A stretch of DNA of 64,000 nucleotides from Duganella rivi (GCF_009857435.1 NZ_WWCK01000005.1:1-64000), one strand, 5' to 3'; positions 9,639 through 18,835 are shown, counted from the stretch's first letter. Notes: generated by a model from the sequence alone, not told the origin. Translations and numbers: made by a program.

Positions 9639-10325
9639 TCAGTGTGGTGGTGTGATTTTCCCGAGCGCCGCGCGCAGATCAAAACGCTGCGATGGGCGAT
9701 CCAGCATGCGGCAGGCGCACTGGCTTAGGTGGTGCGTCATTTCCTGCTGGGCTTTGGCGTGATTCTTTTTTTCGAGAGCATCGAGCACGGCTGCGTGTTC
9801 ATCAAAGGAGCACGGCTGCTGGCCGGTGGGATTGGTGGCGGAGATCAGCAAGGTGGTGCGCGAGACTAGTCTGCGTAAGGCTTCTACCACCAGCGAGTTG
9901 CCGGCCAGCTTGGCGAGTTCGATATGGAATTCGGCGGACAGGCGTATCCACTGTGGACGGTCGCCGCGCATATAAGCATCGCGTTCGCGGGCGACCAGAT
10001 CGCGCAGTGCGGCGAAATCGGACTTGCGGGTTTTGTCGATAAGCTTGTGCATGACCAGCGCTTCCAGCGCTTGGCGCAGCTCGAACATTTCGTTGGCTTC
10101 CTCGTCGCTGGGGCTGGCGATGTAGGCGCCGCGATTGCGTTCGATGTCGACGAGGCCGTCGGCGGCCAGCTTAGCCAGCACGCGCCGCACCGTGTGGCGG
10201 GCGATGCCGTAAATCTCGCCGAGGCCTTCTTCTGTCAGCTTAGTCCCGGCCGGCAGGCGATGCTCCATGATCGCGTCATAGATTTCGAGGTACATCCGGT
10301 CTTCGTTAGGTGTAGGCATACCCAC
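9639..10325 (-). CDS. GntR-family regulator, FCD (FadR) subfamily
   Basis: A 228-residue transcription factor with an N-terminal winged helix (about 8-75, with the recognition region TVRRVLAKLAADGLVDIE) and an all-helical FCD effector domain (about 85-215). The FCD metal-type histidines are present in EFHIELAKLAGN and DEHAAVLDAL. The frame begins with GTG at 10325, and an ATG six bases inside (10319) is equally possible. It heads the ABC-importer operon. A perfect palindrome with a TTGTCGACAA core, typical of FCD-GntR operators, lies just upstream, so autoregulation relieved by the transported ligand is the simplest model. Confidence 0.93.
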   Translation of the reverse strand: MGMPTPNEDRMYLEIYDAIMEHRLPAGTKLTEEGLGEIYGIARHTVRRVLAKLAADGLVDIERNRGAYIASPSDEEANEMFELRQALEALVMHKLIDKTRKSDFAALRDLVARERDAYMRGDRPQWIRLSAEFHIELAKLAGNSLVVEALRRLVSRTTLLISATNPTGQQPCSFDEHAAVLDALEKKNHAKAQQEMTHHLSQCACRMLDRPSQRFDLRAALGKITPPH

Positions 10326-10356
10326 GGTTGAGCAACAACTGTGCCAACCGGTTTTC

Positions 10357-10392
10357 AGATTGTCGACAATCTAAAATGCAGGTTGTCGCCAA
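10357..10392. promoter_or_regulatory. Probable GntR operators
   Basis: AGATTGTCGACAATCT (10357-10372) is a perfect 16-bp palindrome 31 bases upstream of the gntR start. A second copy of its core with one mismatch (TTGTCGCCAA) lies at 10383-10392. TTGT-N2-ACAA-type dyads are known operators for FCD-subfamily GntR proteins. Assignment to the adjacent regulator is inference. Confidence 0.65.
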
Positions 10393-10451
10393 AATGAAAC
10401 ATGGAATAGCCCCAATTTGATGCACTACCGCACCACGATGGCGTGGCCTGC

Positions 10452-11285
10452 TCAGCGCGAGGGCAGCGTGCGCGGCGGCGATTTAAGCACCGCCTTCGAC
10501 GCTTCGTCTACGCTCAAGTACTCTTCGAGGATGCGCTTGATGGCGCCGTCGGCGTGCATGGACTGCACGACGGCTGTCCATGCCTTGAACTGCTCGGGTG
10601 TGAAATTCTTCTTCGCCAGAGCGAGGTTGCGCGATGGCGGCGGCTCGTTGGGGAACCAATCGACGATACGCACCTGATCGCGCATGTTGGCGTCCGCCAG
10701 TTCTTTTTCGTATTGCAGCGGCGTCGCGAACATCGCGTCGAAGCGCTTGAACTTGAGCATGCGAAACACTGTCGGCAAAGTAGCGCCCAGCTCGAGCCGG
10801 CGCGCGGCGAGCATATCGGCATACCAAGCGTCGCGAACGCCGCCATACGTGACGCCGCGCACCACGCCAAATCGCAGCTTGGTATCAGCGGTAAAGGCAT
10901 CGAGCGAGGTCTTCTCGATAGGAACATCGCGGTGAACGATCGTTGCAAAGCGCTGCTGCATGTAGGGCACGTAGTAGGCGTAATGCGCGCGGCCTGGGGT
11001 AGGCAGCGCGGAAAAGACGATGTCGATCTGGCCAGATTCCAGCAGCGCGTAGGCGCGCGCGCGTGGCGGGGCCGAGATCTCGAACTCGCAGCCGGTGCGG
11101 CGCGTGAGTTCATCGACCATGCGCTTGTCGACGCCCTGACCGTCGAAGTAGAGAAAACCTGTCTCGTAGAGCGCCACGCGCAGCGGGTGGTTCGGGCACA
11201 AAGGCTCCGCCCCAGCCCACGGGCTGGCGGCGACCAGCACCATCACTAGCATCACGGTAGTACCGCCCCGACCGAAGCATCGCAT
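10452..11285 (-). CDS. Orphan periplasmic solute-binding protein (SBP_bac_3-like)
   Basis: A 277-residue exported protein. The signal peptide ends near WAGAE (about 26), followed by the two-lobed binding-protein fold with LRVALYETGFLYFDG at the first strand, a Cys pair (C29 and the Cys in RRTGCEFE) and GQIDIVFSALPTP. ATG 11285 was chosen because GAGGAGGG precedes it by a few bases. The in-frame upstream extension to 11531 has no signal-peptide logic. No permease or ATPase is next to it, so it may act as an orphan sensor or binding component. Weakly similar architecture is seen at 47598-48383 and 51961-52755. Confidence 0.85.
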   Translation of the reverse strand: MRCFGRGGTTVMLVMVLVAASPWAGAEPLCPNHPLRVALYETGFLYFDGQGVDKRMVDELTRRTGCEFEISAPPRARAYALLESGQIDIVFSALPTPGRAHYAYYVPYMQQRFATIVHRDVPIEKTSLDAFTADTKLRFGVVRGVTYGGVRDAWYADMLAARRLELGATLPTVFRMLKFKRFDAMFATPLQYEKELADANMRDQVRIVDWFPNEPPPSRNLALAKKNFTPEQFKAWTAVVQSMHADGAIKRILEEYLSVDEASKAVLKSPPRTLPSR

Positions 11286-11356
11286 CGATAAGCCCTCCTC
11301 AAAAGGACTGCGATTGGTATCGTATCCCTGGGATGATAGCTCATCGCCGCCGGAGC

Positions 11357-11734
11357 CTACCGGAAACGTTGAGTAATGGACTTCATTACCTCTTTCTTGG
11401 AGAAGCGCCGATCCAGCCACGCCGCCGAATCTGCGGCGGCTTCGGCGATGACCTTGGCCGCCGAGCTCGCTTGGTCGTCTAGGACTAGGCATCTGGCTTG
11501 GGCGATCCGGCGGCATCCAGATAAAAGCCATCCTGCATCACGACAGACTGCTTGACACACAAGCCGCCTGCGGCTTGCACGTAGTCCGCCAGACGATAGG
11601 CGATGTAGCCTTGCTCGAATAGATAAGGGGGAATAGTTCGGCGAAATTCTAAGTGCCTCGGCGACCGCTTTACTGGCCTTAGAAAAATCCTCGCCCATTT
11701 CGTGAACATGCGCCTGTTGATTTGCACCGAAAAG
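11357..11734 (-). pseudogene. Decayed coding remnant next to the IS21 element
   Basis: No intact gene is recognised in 11286-11734. Two reverse-strand pieces look coding by composition. One ends at 11357 and reads AAKVIAEAAADSAAWLDRRF with GC-rich third positions. The other, in a different frame ending at 11485, contains YIAYRLADYVQAAGGLC. The frames do not join, so this is best seen as the remains of one or more genes broken beside the mobile element. A short reverse-strand piece on the far side of the element (about 12168-12230, starting MRLEDLLRTAIEDVL) could be the other end of one of them. Product unknown. Confidence 0.3.
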
Positions 11735-12167
11735 TGACCCACTTTCCCCAGTAATTTGCAATGAATCTGACCCACGTGAAGAGCACAATTCGACCTGTCT
11801 TACCGGCAGGAGAACGGAGTGATCAACGTGGCTTTACTAGGCATCATTCGACGCTGGCACATACGTGACCAGATTCCTCTACGCGAGATCGCCAGAGGAC
11901 TAGGCATTTCTCGCAATACCGTCCGGCGCTATCTGCGCTCGGAAGCTACCGAGCCCAGTTATGCCGAACGCCATGTCGCGAGCGGACTGGACAAATACTC
12001 TCTGCAATTATCAGGATGGCTGAAGACGGAGGCGAGCAAGCCGCGTAAGCAGCGCCGCAATTTGAAACAGCTCCATGCAGACCTGCAAGAACTGGGCTAT
12101 GAAGGTTCATATGACCGCGTGGCAGCGTTTGCCAGGCAGTGGAAGGCGGGTCAAACTGAGTGGGTCA
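11735..12167 (+). mobile_element. Internally deleted IS21-family element (433 bp)
   Basis: The element begins TGACCCACTT and ends AGTGGGTCA, which form matching termini. A second terminal-repeat copy (TGACCCACGT) lies 33 bases inside the left end, and a partial one (GGGTCA, 12148-12153) lies inside the right end. Multiple terminal repeats are typical of IS21 elements. Only the first ~115 codons of istA remain. The rest of istA and all of istB are missing. No target-site duplication is visible at the edges. It could still move if a full-length relative elsewhere supplies IstA/IstB. Confidence 0.75.
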
Positions 12168-12307
12168 ATTCATCGAGCAAACGAACAAGCACATCCTCGA
12201 TTGCGGTTCGTAACAAGTCTTCGAGGCGCATTTTTGGCCCATCCAGTGTACTCCGATCGGGCGGCGGTGCATTTTCACCAGTAGCACTGCCGAAATTGGT
12301 AGAATGA
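11819..12307 (+). pseudogene. istA: Truncated IS21 transposase IstA
   Basis: The frame starts with GTG at 11819 behind GGAGAACG. It reads the N-terminal helix-turn-helix of IstA: LRE-type segment IPLREIARGLGISRNTVRRY (about 18-38), then ASKPRKQRRNLKQLHADLQE and YDRVAAFARQWKAG. Similarity stops at about 12150, where the sequence jumps into the right end of the element. The remaining codons to the stop at 12307 are host sequence. The DDE catalytic core is absent, so the product cannot be an active transposase, though it might still bind the ends. Confidence 0.8.
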
Positions 12308-12373
12308 CGGGTTACGCGTGGAGGCTTTTTGCGCCTCCGCAAAACCAGACTTATTGCACCGCCTAAAGAACCA

Positions 12374-15052
12374 ATGACCACCGTCCCGAACGAAATCAAC
12401 GCTGCCGCCGTCAAGAACAGTCCTACCGAAAAGCTCACTCCGATGATGCAGCAGTACATGGGTATTAAGAGCCAGCACCCGGATATGCTGGTCTTTTACC
12501 GCATGGGCGATTTCTATGAGCTGTTCCACGAGGACGCGGAAAAGGCGGCGCGCATACTCGGCATTACGCTGACGGCGCGCGGTTCGTCGGGCGGTCAGCC
12601 GATCAAGATGTGCGGCGTGCCGTTCCACTCGCTGGAAGGCTATCTCGCCAAGCTGGTGAAGATCGGCGAGTCGTGCGCGATTTGCGAACAAATCGGCGAT
12701 CCTGCCACCAGCAAGGGCCCGGTCGAGCGCAAGGTGATGCGCGTGGTCACGCCGGGCACGCTGACCGATGCCGATCTGCTGCCGGAAAAATCGGAACGCC
12801 CGCTGCTCGCGCTGTGCATCATCAGCCAGCGCAAGGTCGCCACTGCAGGCTTGGCATGGCTGTCGCTGGCCAGCGGCGCGCTGCGCTTGATGGAGTTCTC
12901 GGGCGATGCCCACACGGTCAACACGCGCATCCAGCAGGAACTGGAACGCATCTCGCCTGCCGAGATTCTGCGCGGCGATAACGGCGAGCTGTTTGAAGAG
13001 TACACGGCCTGCCACGTCAATCACGTCCCTGAATGGCACTTCGATGTGGTCAGCGGCCATAAGGCGCTGCTCGATCAACTGGCCGTCTCCACGCTGACCG
13101 GCTTTGGCGCCGACGGCCTGGGCGCAGCTTTCGGTGCAGCCGGTGCACTGCTGCGCTACGCGCAATCGACGCAAGGCCGCGGCCTGCAGCACGTGCGCAC
13201 GCTCACCACCGAAACCGAAAATGAATTCATCGGCCTCGATGCCGCCACCCGCCGCAACCTGGAACTGACCGAGACCATACGCGGCCAGGAATCGCCAACG
13301 CTGTTCTCGCTGCTGGACCACTGCCGCACGGCGATGGGCTCGCGCCTGCTGCGCCACTGGCTGCACCACGCGCGCCGCGATCAGAACGTCGCGCGTGCGC
13401 GTCACCAAGCCATCGCCGCACTGGCGCAGGCCGATGCGACCGGCGGCCTGTCGCACACGCTGGCGCAAGTGCCCGATATCGAACGCATCACCACCCGCAT
13501 CGCGCTGCTGTCGGCACGCCCGCGCGATCTGGCCAGCCTGCGCGATGGCTTGCAGCAGTTGCCTACTCTGCGTCACGGCATGCAGCGCGCGCTGACCGCC
13601 ACACACGGCCTGCTGGCCGGCATCCACGCCGATCTGGCGACGCCGGAAACCTGCCTCGATCTGCTGCAACGCGCGGTGATGCCGGAACCGGCAGTGATGG
13701 TGCGCGACGGCGGCGTGATCGCGCGCGGCTTCGATGCTGAACTGGACGAACTGCGCGGCCTGTCGGAGAACGCCGGCCAGTACCTGGTCGACCTGGAGAC
13801 GCGCGAACGCGCGCGCACCGGCATCGCCAACCTGCGCGTCGAGTACAACAAGGTGCACGGCTTCTACATCGAAGTCACCAACGGCCAAGCCACCAAGGTG
13901 CCGGACGATTACCGCCGCCGCCAAACGCTGAAGAACTGCGAGCGTTACATCACGCCAGAATTGAAGGCGTTTGAAGACAAAGCGCTGTCGGCACAAGACC
14001 GCGCCCTCGCCCGCGAGAAGATGCTGTACGACCAGCTGCTGGGCGACCTCGCGCCGTTCATCGGCACGCTGCAATCGATCGCGAAAGCATTGGCGCAGCT
14101 GGACACGCTGACCGCCCTCACCGATCACGCGCTGCGCAACAACTGGTGCGCGCCGGAGCTGGTGGACACGCCATGCATCAACATCAAAGAAGGCCGCCAC
14201 CCGGTGGTGGAGAACCAGATCGAACGCTTCATCGCCAACGATTGCCGCTTTGTCGACGAACGCCGCCTGCTGCTGATTACCGGCCCTAACATGGGCGGTA
14301 AGTCGACCTTCATGCGCCAGGTGGCGCTGATTACGCTGCTGGCCTACATGGGCAGCTACGTGCCGGCGCAAAGTGCCGTCATCGGCCCGATCGACCGCAT
14401 CTTCACCCGTATCGGCGCGACCGACGATTTGGCCGGCGGCCGTTCGACCTTCATGGTGGAGATGACCGAAGCCGCCGCGATCCTGAACGGCGCCACCGAA
14501 CACTCGCTGGTGCTGATGGATGAAATCGGCCGCGGCACCTCGACCTTCGACGGCCTGGCGCTGGCGTGGGCGATTGCGCGCCACCTGATCGAGACCAGCC
14601 GCAGCTTCTCGCTGTTCGCCACGCACTACTTCGAGTTGACGCAGCTGCCGGACAATCATCCAACCGCCAGCAATGTGCATTTGTCGGCGGTGGAGCACAA
14701 GGACACCATCGTGTTCCTGCACGCGGTGCAGGAAGGCCCGGCGTCGCAGAGCTATGGTTTGCAAGTGGCGCAATTGGCCGGCGTGCCGCAGCCGGTGATC
14801 AAGGCCGCCCGCAAGCATCTCGCGCGCCTTGAAGCGCAAGCGCTGGACGCCACGCCGCAGCTGGATTTGTTTGCCGCGCCATCGGTCGACGCCAACGACG
14901 AAGAGATCGAGGCGCCGGCAGCAGCCACCAGCCCTGCGATGCGCGAGCTGCTCGACGCGCTGGACGATCTCGATCCAGATGCGCTGACCCCGCGCGAAGC
15001 ACTGGATCGCCTGTACCAGTTGAAGCGCCTGACGGAATCGGCGCAGGCATGA
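12374..15052 (+). CDS. mutS: DNA mismatch repair protein MutS
   Basis: This 892-residue ATPase recognises base mismatches and small loops and recruits MutL. The mismatch-binding Phe-X-Glu motif is intact (F47-Y48-E49 in RMGDFYELF). Connector, core and clamp regions follow, then the C-terminal ABC-type ATPase with Walker [10 protein letters not shown], Walker [17 protein letters not shown] and the ATHYFELT segment. The length matches full-size MutS (850-900). ATG 12374 was chosen because it aligns with family N-termini. The frame extends upstream to 12329 without a ribosome site. Its stop overlaps the start of the next gene by four bases (ATGA), so the two are probably co-translated. Confidence 0.97.
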   Translation: MTTVPNEINAAAVKNSPTEKLTPMMQQYMGIKSQHPDMLVFYRMGDFYELFHEDAEKAARILGITLTARGSSGGQPIKMCGVPFHSLEGYLAKLVKIGESCAICEQIGDPATSKGPVERKVMRVVTPGTLTDADLLPEKSERPLLALCIISQRKVATAGLAWLSLASGALRLMEFSGDAHTVNTRIQQELERISPAEILRGDNGELFEEYTACHVNHVPEWHFDVVSGHKALLDQLAVSTLTGFGADGLGAAFGAAGALLRYAQSTQGRGLQHVRTLTTETENEFIGLDAATRRNLELTETIRGQESPTLFSLLDHCRTAMGSRLLRHWLHHARRDQNVARARHQAIAALAQADATGGLSHTLAQVPDIERITTRIALLSARPRDLASLRDGLQQLPTLRHGMQRALTATHGLLAGIHADLATPETCLDLLQRAVMPEPAVMVRDGGVIARGFDAELDELRGLSENAGQYLVDLETRERARTGIANLRVEYNKVHGFYIEVTNGQATKVPDDYRRRQTLKNCERYITPELKAFEDKALSAQDRALAREKMLYDQLLGDLAPFIGTLQSIAKALAQLDTLTALTDHALRNNWCAPELVDTPCINIKEGRHPVVENQIERFIANDCRFVDERRLLLITGPNMGGKSTFMRQVALITLLAYMGSYVPAQSAVIGPIDRIFTRIGATDDLAGGRSTFMVEMTEAAAILNGATEHSLVLMDEIGRGTSTFDGLALAWAIARHLIETSRSFSLFATHYFELTQLPDNHPTASNVHLSAVEHKDTIVFLHAVQEGPASQSYGLQVAQLAGVPQPVIKAARKHLARLEAQALDATPQLDLFAAPSVDANDEEIEAPAAATSPAMRELLDALDDLDPDALTPREALDRLYQLKRLTESAQA

Positions 15053-16020
15053 TGCACGGCGTGCGCCATCGCCGCATGTTGCGGGTCGCCGCCAGATCGC
15101 TGGCAGCGGCGGCAGCATTGGCGCTGGCGCACGCCGCGTGGGCCGCACCTGCGGCGCGCGAATTCCAGTTCTCCGTGATCGGCCACCCGCTACAGCATGG
15201 CCGCGATGAAGCGGCGCTCAAGCGCGCCATTGCGGAAGCATCACAAAGCGATTCCAGCTTCATCGTCACCACCGGCATCAAGGCCGCCAACGAGCCTTGC
15301 AGCGACAAGCTTTACACCCAGCGCCATGCACTGCTCAACGAGTCCGCGCAGCCGATGATCGTCTCGCTGGCCGGCAGCGACTGGAGCGCATGCCTGAACT
15401 CCGCCGGCCGCTCCAACGCCATCGAGCGTTTGAACCGCTTGCGCGAGCTATTTTACGTCGACGGCGAATCGCTGGGCGCGCGCCGCCTGGCCGTCACACG
15501 CTTGTCGTCCAGCGCCAAGTTCCGCAGCTACGCCGAGAACGCGCACTGGGAATACAACAAGGTGCTGTTCGCCACCATCAACCTCCCGGCCAATAACAAC
15601 CACTATCGCCCGGAGGCGGGCCGCAATAGCGAGTTTGAAGACCGCCTGGTCGCCAACCGCGCGTGGCTGCATCGCTTGTTCACGCTGGCGGAGCGGCAGA
15701 AGATGCACGGCATCGTGCTGTTCTCGGACGGCGATCCCGGTGTCACGGCGGAAGAAGGCTTCTCGCTGCTGTCAAGCTTCCAGACCAAGCAAGATGGCTT
15801 TGCCGAAGTGCGCAAGCAAATCCGCACGCTGGCGGGGAAGTACAAGGGGAAGGTGCTGCTGATAGACGCGCAGCGCGGTGCTGCGGGAGAATCGGCCATT
15901 CAATGGCGCGACAACGTGGGACACCTGCACACGACCGCCGATTGGGCCGAAGTGCGCGTGACGCCCGGCGCCGCCGCCCTGTTCACCATCAAGGGCGGCA
16001 GCGCCGAAGCGCCCCAGTAA
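15049..16020 (+). CDS. Exported protein of unknown function, coupled to mutS
   Basis: A 323-residue protein with a long Ala-rich signal peptide (basic [12 protein letters not shown], then the hydrophobic core, cleavage near AWAAP, about 34). The mature part has a metallophosphoesterase-like layout: [11 protein letters not shown] at the start, [18 protein letters not shown], and [13 protein letters not shown] further on. The usual metal-binding GDxHG/GNHE residues are not evident, so enzymatic activity is doubtful. It overlaps the mutS stop by four nucleotides, which is odd because a repair ATPase and a secreted protein have no known functional link. Probably a family limited to related genera. 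Confidence 0.75.
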   Translation: MMHGVRHRRMLRVAARSLAAAAALALAHAAWAAPAAREFQFSVIGHPLQHGRDEAALKRAIAEASQSDSSFIVTTGIKAANEPCSDKLYTQRHALLNESAQPMIVSLAGSDWSACLNSAGRSNAIERLNRLRELFYVDGESLGARRLAVTRLSSSAKFRSYAENAHWEYNKVLFATINLPANNNHYRPEAGRNSEFEDRLVANRAWLHRLFTLAERQKMHGIVLFSDGDPGVTAEEGFSLLSSFQTKQDGFAEVRKQIRTLAGKYKGKVLLIDAQRGAAGESAIQWRDNVGHLHTTADWAEVRVTPGAAALFTIKGGSAEAPQ

Positions 16021-16029
16021 AACTGACGC

Positions 16030-16575
16030 TTAGTGAATCGGGTGAATGGCGACGTGATCGCCCTCTTCGCCTTCGTCATCTTCGTCACCGTGGTGGTGAC
16101 CGTGCGCGCCGTGCACGTGGCCGTGAGCGATTTCTTCGTCGCTCGCTTCACGCACATCCACCACTTCCAGCGAGAAGCGCAGCGCCATGCCGGCCAGCGG
16201 GTGGTTGCCGTCCAAGACGACTTTATCGTCAGCGATGTCGGTCACGGTGAAGATCATGGCTTCTTCTTCGCCGCTGTCGCCGTCAGGCATGCCTTCGAAT
16301 TGCATACCGACTTCCAGTGGTTCCGGCAGGCGCTTGCGCTCTTCCACTTTCACCAGCGAGGCGTCGTAGTCGCCGAATGCATCTTCCGGCTCGATCTGGA
16401 TGATCGACGAGTAACCCACGTCCTTGCCATCCAGTTCTTCTTCGATTTTCGGCAGGGTGTTCTCGTAGCCACCGTGCAGGTAAACCATCGGTTGACGGCC
16501 GTCTTCGATCAGATTGTCCTGTGCATCGGACAGTTTGTAATTCACAGTCACGACCGTGTTCTTGGCAATCTTCAT
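16030..16575 (-). CDS. slyD: FKBP-type peptidyl-prolyl isomerase SlyD
   Basis: A cytoplasmic proline isomerase and chaperone that also binds nickel and other metals. The FKBP half-domains are recognisable: VVTVNYKLSDAQDNLIEDG at the start, the PMVYLHGGYENTLPKIEEEL segment, then the insert-in-flap domain around PEDAFGDYDASLV and the closing ALRFSLEVVDVREAS. The tail is His/Asp/Glu-rich (HGHVHGAHGHHHGDEDDEGE), as in metal-binding SlyD. ATG 16575 is preferred over 16584, because AAAGGA lies eight bases upstream of it and the family starts MKIA. It is convergent with the preceding gene (nine-base gap) and divergent from roxA. Confidence 0.95.
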   Translation of the reverse strand: MKIAKNTVVTVNYKLSDAQDNLIEDGRQPMVYLHGGYENTLPKIEEELDGKDVGYSSIIQIEPEDAFGDYDASLVKVEERKRLPEPLEVGMQFEGMPDGDSGEEEAMIFTVTDIADDKVVLDGNHPLAGMALRFSLEVVDVREASDEEIAHGHVHGAHGHHHGDEDDEGEEGDHVAIHPIH

Positions 16576-16604
16576 GTTGTGCATCCTTTCATAATTAGCC
16601 CCGG

Positions 16605-16651
16605 ATTATACCTTGGATCGGCGCCGGGCCTCGGCGCGGACTGGTTATAAT
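16605..16651. promoter_or_regulatory. Divergent slyD/roxA promoter region
   Basis: On the minus strand TATAAT (16605-16610) is positioned for slyD with a leader of about 25 bases. On the plus strand TATAAT (16646-16651) lies only five bases before the roxA ATG, with no Shine-Dalgarno sequence, which would make the roxA transcript leaderless. No convincing -35 box is seen for either. Confidence 0.4.
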
Positions 16652-16656
16652 GGCGT

Positions 16657-17778
16657 ATGAAAAAATTACCTCTCCTCGGCGACATCACGCCTGCGCAGTT
16701 CCTGCGCGACTACTGGCATAAAAAGCCACTCCTGATCCGCAACGCCATCCCCGGCTTCAAGCCGCTGCTGACCGTGGACGCGCTGACCAAGCTGGCTGCC
16801 ACCAACCACACCGAATCGCGCTTGGTCACCGGTTTCGACGGCGAATGGTCGATGCAACACGGCCCGCTGGAAAGCCTGCCGGCGCGCGATAAAAAAGAAT
16901 GGACGCTGCTGGTACAAGGCGTCAACCTGTTCGACGCCAAGGCCGACGCGCTGCTGCGCCAGTTCCGCTTCATCCCCGACGCCCGCCTCGACGATTTGAT
17001 GGTCAGCTTCGCCACCGATGGCGGCGGCGTCGGCCCGCACTTCGATTCCTACGACGTGTTCCTGCTGCAAGCGCAGGGCCAGCGCCGCTGGCGCATCAGC
17101 GCGCAGAAAGACCTGTCGCTGATCGACGGCCTGCCACTGAAGATCCTCGCCAATTTCGAAGCCGAAGAAGAATTTGTGCTGAATCCCGGCGACATGCTGT
17201 ACCTGCCGCCGCACTACGCGCACGACGGCGTCGCCATTGGCGATTGCCAGACCTACTCGATCGGCTTCCGTTCGCCGTCCTATCAGGAACTGGGCGAGAA
17301 CTTCCTGCAATTCATGGCCGATTCGATCGACCTGCCGGGCCGTTACGCCGATCCTGATCTGGAACCGACCAGCAAGCCGGCCGAGATCCCGCGCGCCATG
17401 CTGGCCGCGCTGACCGAGGAATTGAACAAGGTGCGCTTCACCGAGGAAGACATCACCATCTTCTTTGGCGAGTACATGTCCGAGCCCAAGCACAATGTGT
17501 TCTTCACCGGCCCGGCCAAGCCCCTCACGGTCGGCAAGTTCGGCGATGCGGTGATGAAGAAAGGCCTGTCGCTGTCGGCCAAGACCCAGATGCTGTACCG
17601 TGGCAAGAACGTGTTCATCAACGGCGAATCGTTCGGCGTCAGCAAGGCCGACAAGGCCACGCTGGAACTGCTGGCCAACAACCGCCGCCTCGAAGGCGAG
17701 GAGTTCGCCAAGGCCTCGGACGACGTGCTGGAAGCACTGTACACCTGGTATCAAGACGGCTGGGTCGAACTCGGCTGA
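16657..17778 (+). CDS. roxA: Ribosomal protein uL16 arginine 3-hydroxylase (cupin/JmjC, RoxA/YcfD type)
   Basis: A 373-residue Fe(II)/2-oxoglutarate oxygenase of the bacterial ribosomal oxygenase family, which hydroxylates an arginine of ribosomal protein L16. The iron triad is visible as H128 and D130 in GPHFDSYDVF and H189 in LPPHYAHDGV. The N-terminal GDITPAQFLRDYWHKKPLLI is the characteristic opening, and the length equals that of E. coli YcfD. A C-terminal winged-helix-like region (about 300-373) completes the fold. The start lacks a ribosome-binding site and follows a -10-like box directly. Confidence 0.93.
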   Translation: MKKLPLLGDITPAQFLRDYWHKKPLLIRNAIPGFKPLLTVDALTKLAATNHTESRLVTGFDGEWSMQHGPLESLPARDKKEWTLLVQGVNLFDAKADALLRQFRFIPDARLDDLMVSFATDGGGVGPHFDSYDVFLLQAQGQRRWRISAQKDLSLIDGLPLKILANFEAEEEFVLNPGDMLYLPPHYAHDGVAIGDCQTYSIGFRSPSYQELGENFLQFMADSIDLPGRYADPDLEPTSKPAEIPRAMLAALTEELNKVRFTEEDITIFFGEYMSEPKHNVFFTGPAKPLTVGKFGDAVMKKGLSLSAKTQMLYRGKNVFINGESFGVSKADKATLELLANNRRLEGEEFAKASDDVLEALYTWYQDGWVELG

Positions 17779-17809
17779 TGATTTAGGGTAAATGAACCCC
17801 GGAGGCAAT

Positions 17810-18286
17810 ATGGACAGACTGGTTATTCCCTTCACCACGCGGGCGGAATTTCAGCAGCACCTGGCCAGTTGCCTCTCGCGCGCCCAGCACACGCTGTACA
17901 TGTTCGATCCCGACTTCGCCATCTGGGAGCTCGGCAGCAGCGCCACCGACGCCCAGCTGCGGCGCTTCCTGCATGGCGGCGGCCGTCTGCAACTGGTGGC
18001 CCACGATGGCCGCGCCGTGGAGCGCGACGCGCCGCGCTTCCTGCGCCTGCTGAAGGACTACGGCCACCTGATCGAAGTACGCCGCACCAGCGCCCAATTA
18101 CGCCAGTTAACCGACTCCTTCTGCATTGCCGATCAGCGCGATATCGTGCGCCGATTCCACGCCGCCCATTTCCGCGGCGAGGCCGTATTTAACGGCCCCG
18201 ACGACCTGCAAACCAGTTTGGAACGTTTCCTTACAATTTGGATAGAATCCGGGCCCGGATTGTATGCAAACTCAACTGGATTATGA
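17810..18286 (+). CDS. DUF7931-like cytoplasmic protein
   Basis: A 158-residue protein without signal or membrane segments. It opens LVIPFTTRAEFQQHLASCL and contains MFDPDFAIWELGSSATDAQL, a phospholipase-D-like backbone region (LVAHDGRAVERDAPRF) and DSFCIADQRDIVRRFH. The pattern matches small proteins that Burkholderiales encode alone or fused behind an acetyltransferase. The function is not established. ATG 17810 was chosen because GGAGG precedes it by four bases. An in-frame ATG at 17792 has no such site. It follows roxA by 31 nt and may share its transcript. Confidence 0.8.
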   Translation: MDRLVIPFTTRAEFQQHLASCLSRAQHTLYMFDPDFAIWELGSSATDAQLRRFLHGGGRLQLVAHDGRAVERDAPRFLRLLKDYGHLIEVRRTSAQLRQLTDSFCIADQRDIVRRFHAAHFRGEAVFNGPDDLQTSLERFLTIWIESGPGLYANSTGL

Positions 18287-18371
18287 GCCGGTTTTGGGTA
18301 AAATGCGGAGGTTCGATGCGATCACTGGTAGTTAGCAGCACGAAGCCGGAAGACGAGTCGTAAACGAAATG

Positions 18372-18538
18372 TTGCGATATCGCAAAATAGTTATGCGTTA
18401 GGCTTGTTGAACTATTGCGATGCACTAAAAATCGCTATAATATTCGGCTAGGAAGTTTCCGTTGTCTAGTAGGCACCTTTTAATAGGTACGAAAGGCCTT
18501 CGAAGACGACCTAATGAGCGATAATTACCGGTAATTAT
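18372..18538. promoter_or_regulatory. Palindrome-rich promoter/leader of the small lipoprotein gene
   Basis: The AT-rich 297-base gap 18287-18583 contains a perfect 14-bp palindrome TTGCGATATCGCAA (18372-18385) and a repeat of its half (TTGCGAT) at 18415. A consensus -10 TATAAT lies at 18436-18441. A perfect 18-bp palindrome, ATAATTACCGGTAATTAT, lies at 18521-18538 in the presumed leader. A transcript from this promoter would have a leader of roughly 135 bases, longer than usual. The binding factors are unknown. Confidence 0.5.
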
Positions 18539-18583
18539 TAATCGCAACACGTGTTTAATTTTTGAATTAACTAAGGAAAACCC

Positions 18584-18823
18584 ATGAAAAAATCCCTGCT
18601 GATCGCCTCCCTGCTGGCTGTTGCTCTGGCTGCTTGCTCGAAAAAAGAAGAAGCTCCTGCTGCTCCAGCTCCAGTAGCTGCTCCAGAAGCTGCTGCTCCA
18701 GCACCAGCTCCAGCACCAGCTCCAGCTGCTGACGCTGCTGCTCCAGCCGCTGCTGCTCCTGCAGCTTCGGACGCTGCTGCTGCTCCAGCACCAGCTGCTT
18801 CGGCTCCTGCTGCTTCGAAGTAA
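18584..18823 (+). CDS. Small Ala/Pro-rich lipoprotein
   Basis: A 79-residue protein with a lipobox LAAC (Cys18) after a short hydrophobic signal, then SKKEE and about 55 residues made almost only of Ala and Pro with a few Asp, Glu and Ser. It is probably an extended, unstructured envelope lipoprotein, since Lys19 or Ser at +2 favours outer-membrane sorting. Codon use is striking: nearly all Ala are GCT and most Pro are CCA, unlike the GCC/GCG and CCG habit of neighbours. This fits a very highly expressed gene or repeat expansion. AAGGA sits six bases before ATG. A strong terminator follows. Confidence 0.88.
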   Translation: MKKSLLIASLLAVALAACSKKEEAPAAPAPVAAPEAAAPAPAPAPAPAADAAAPAAAAPAASDAAAAPAPAASAPAASK

Positions 18824-18835
18824 TATCAGCTTGAT

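Noticed and set aside
12275..15148. 957-codon minus-strand frame over mutS
   Set aside because: It is an antisense shadow of mutS caused by GC-rich third positions. The mutS motifs are unambiguous.
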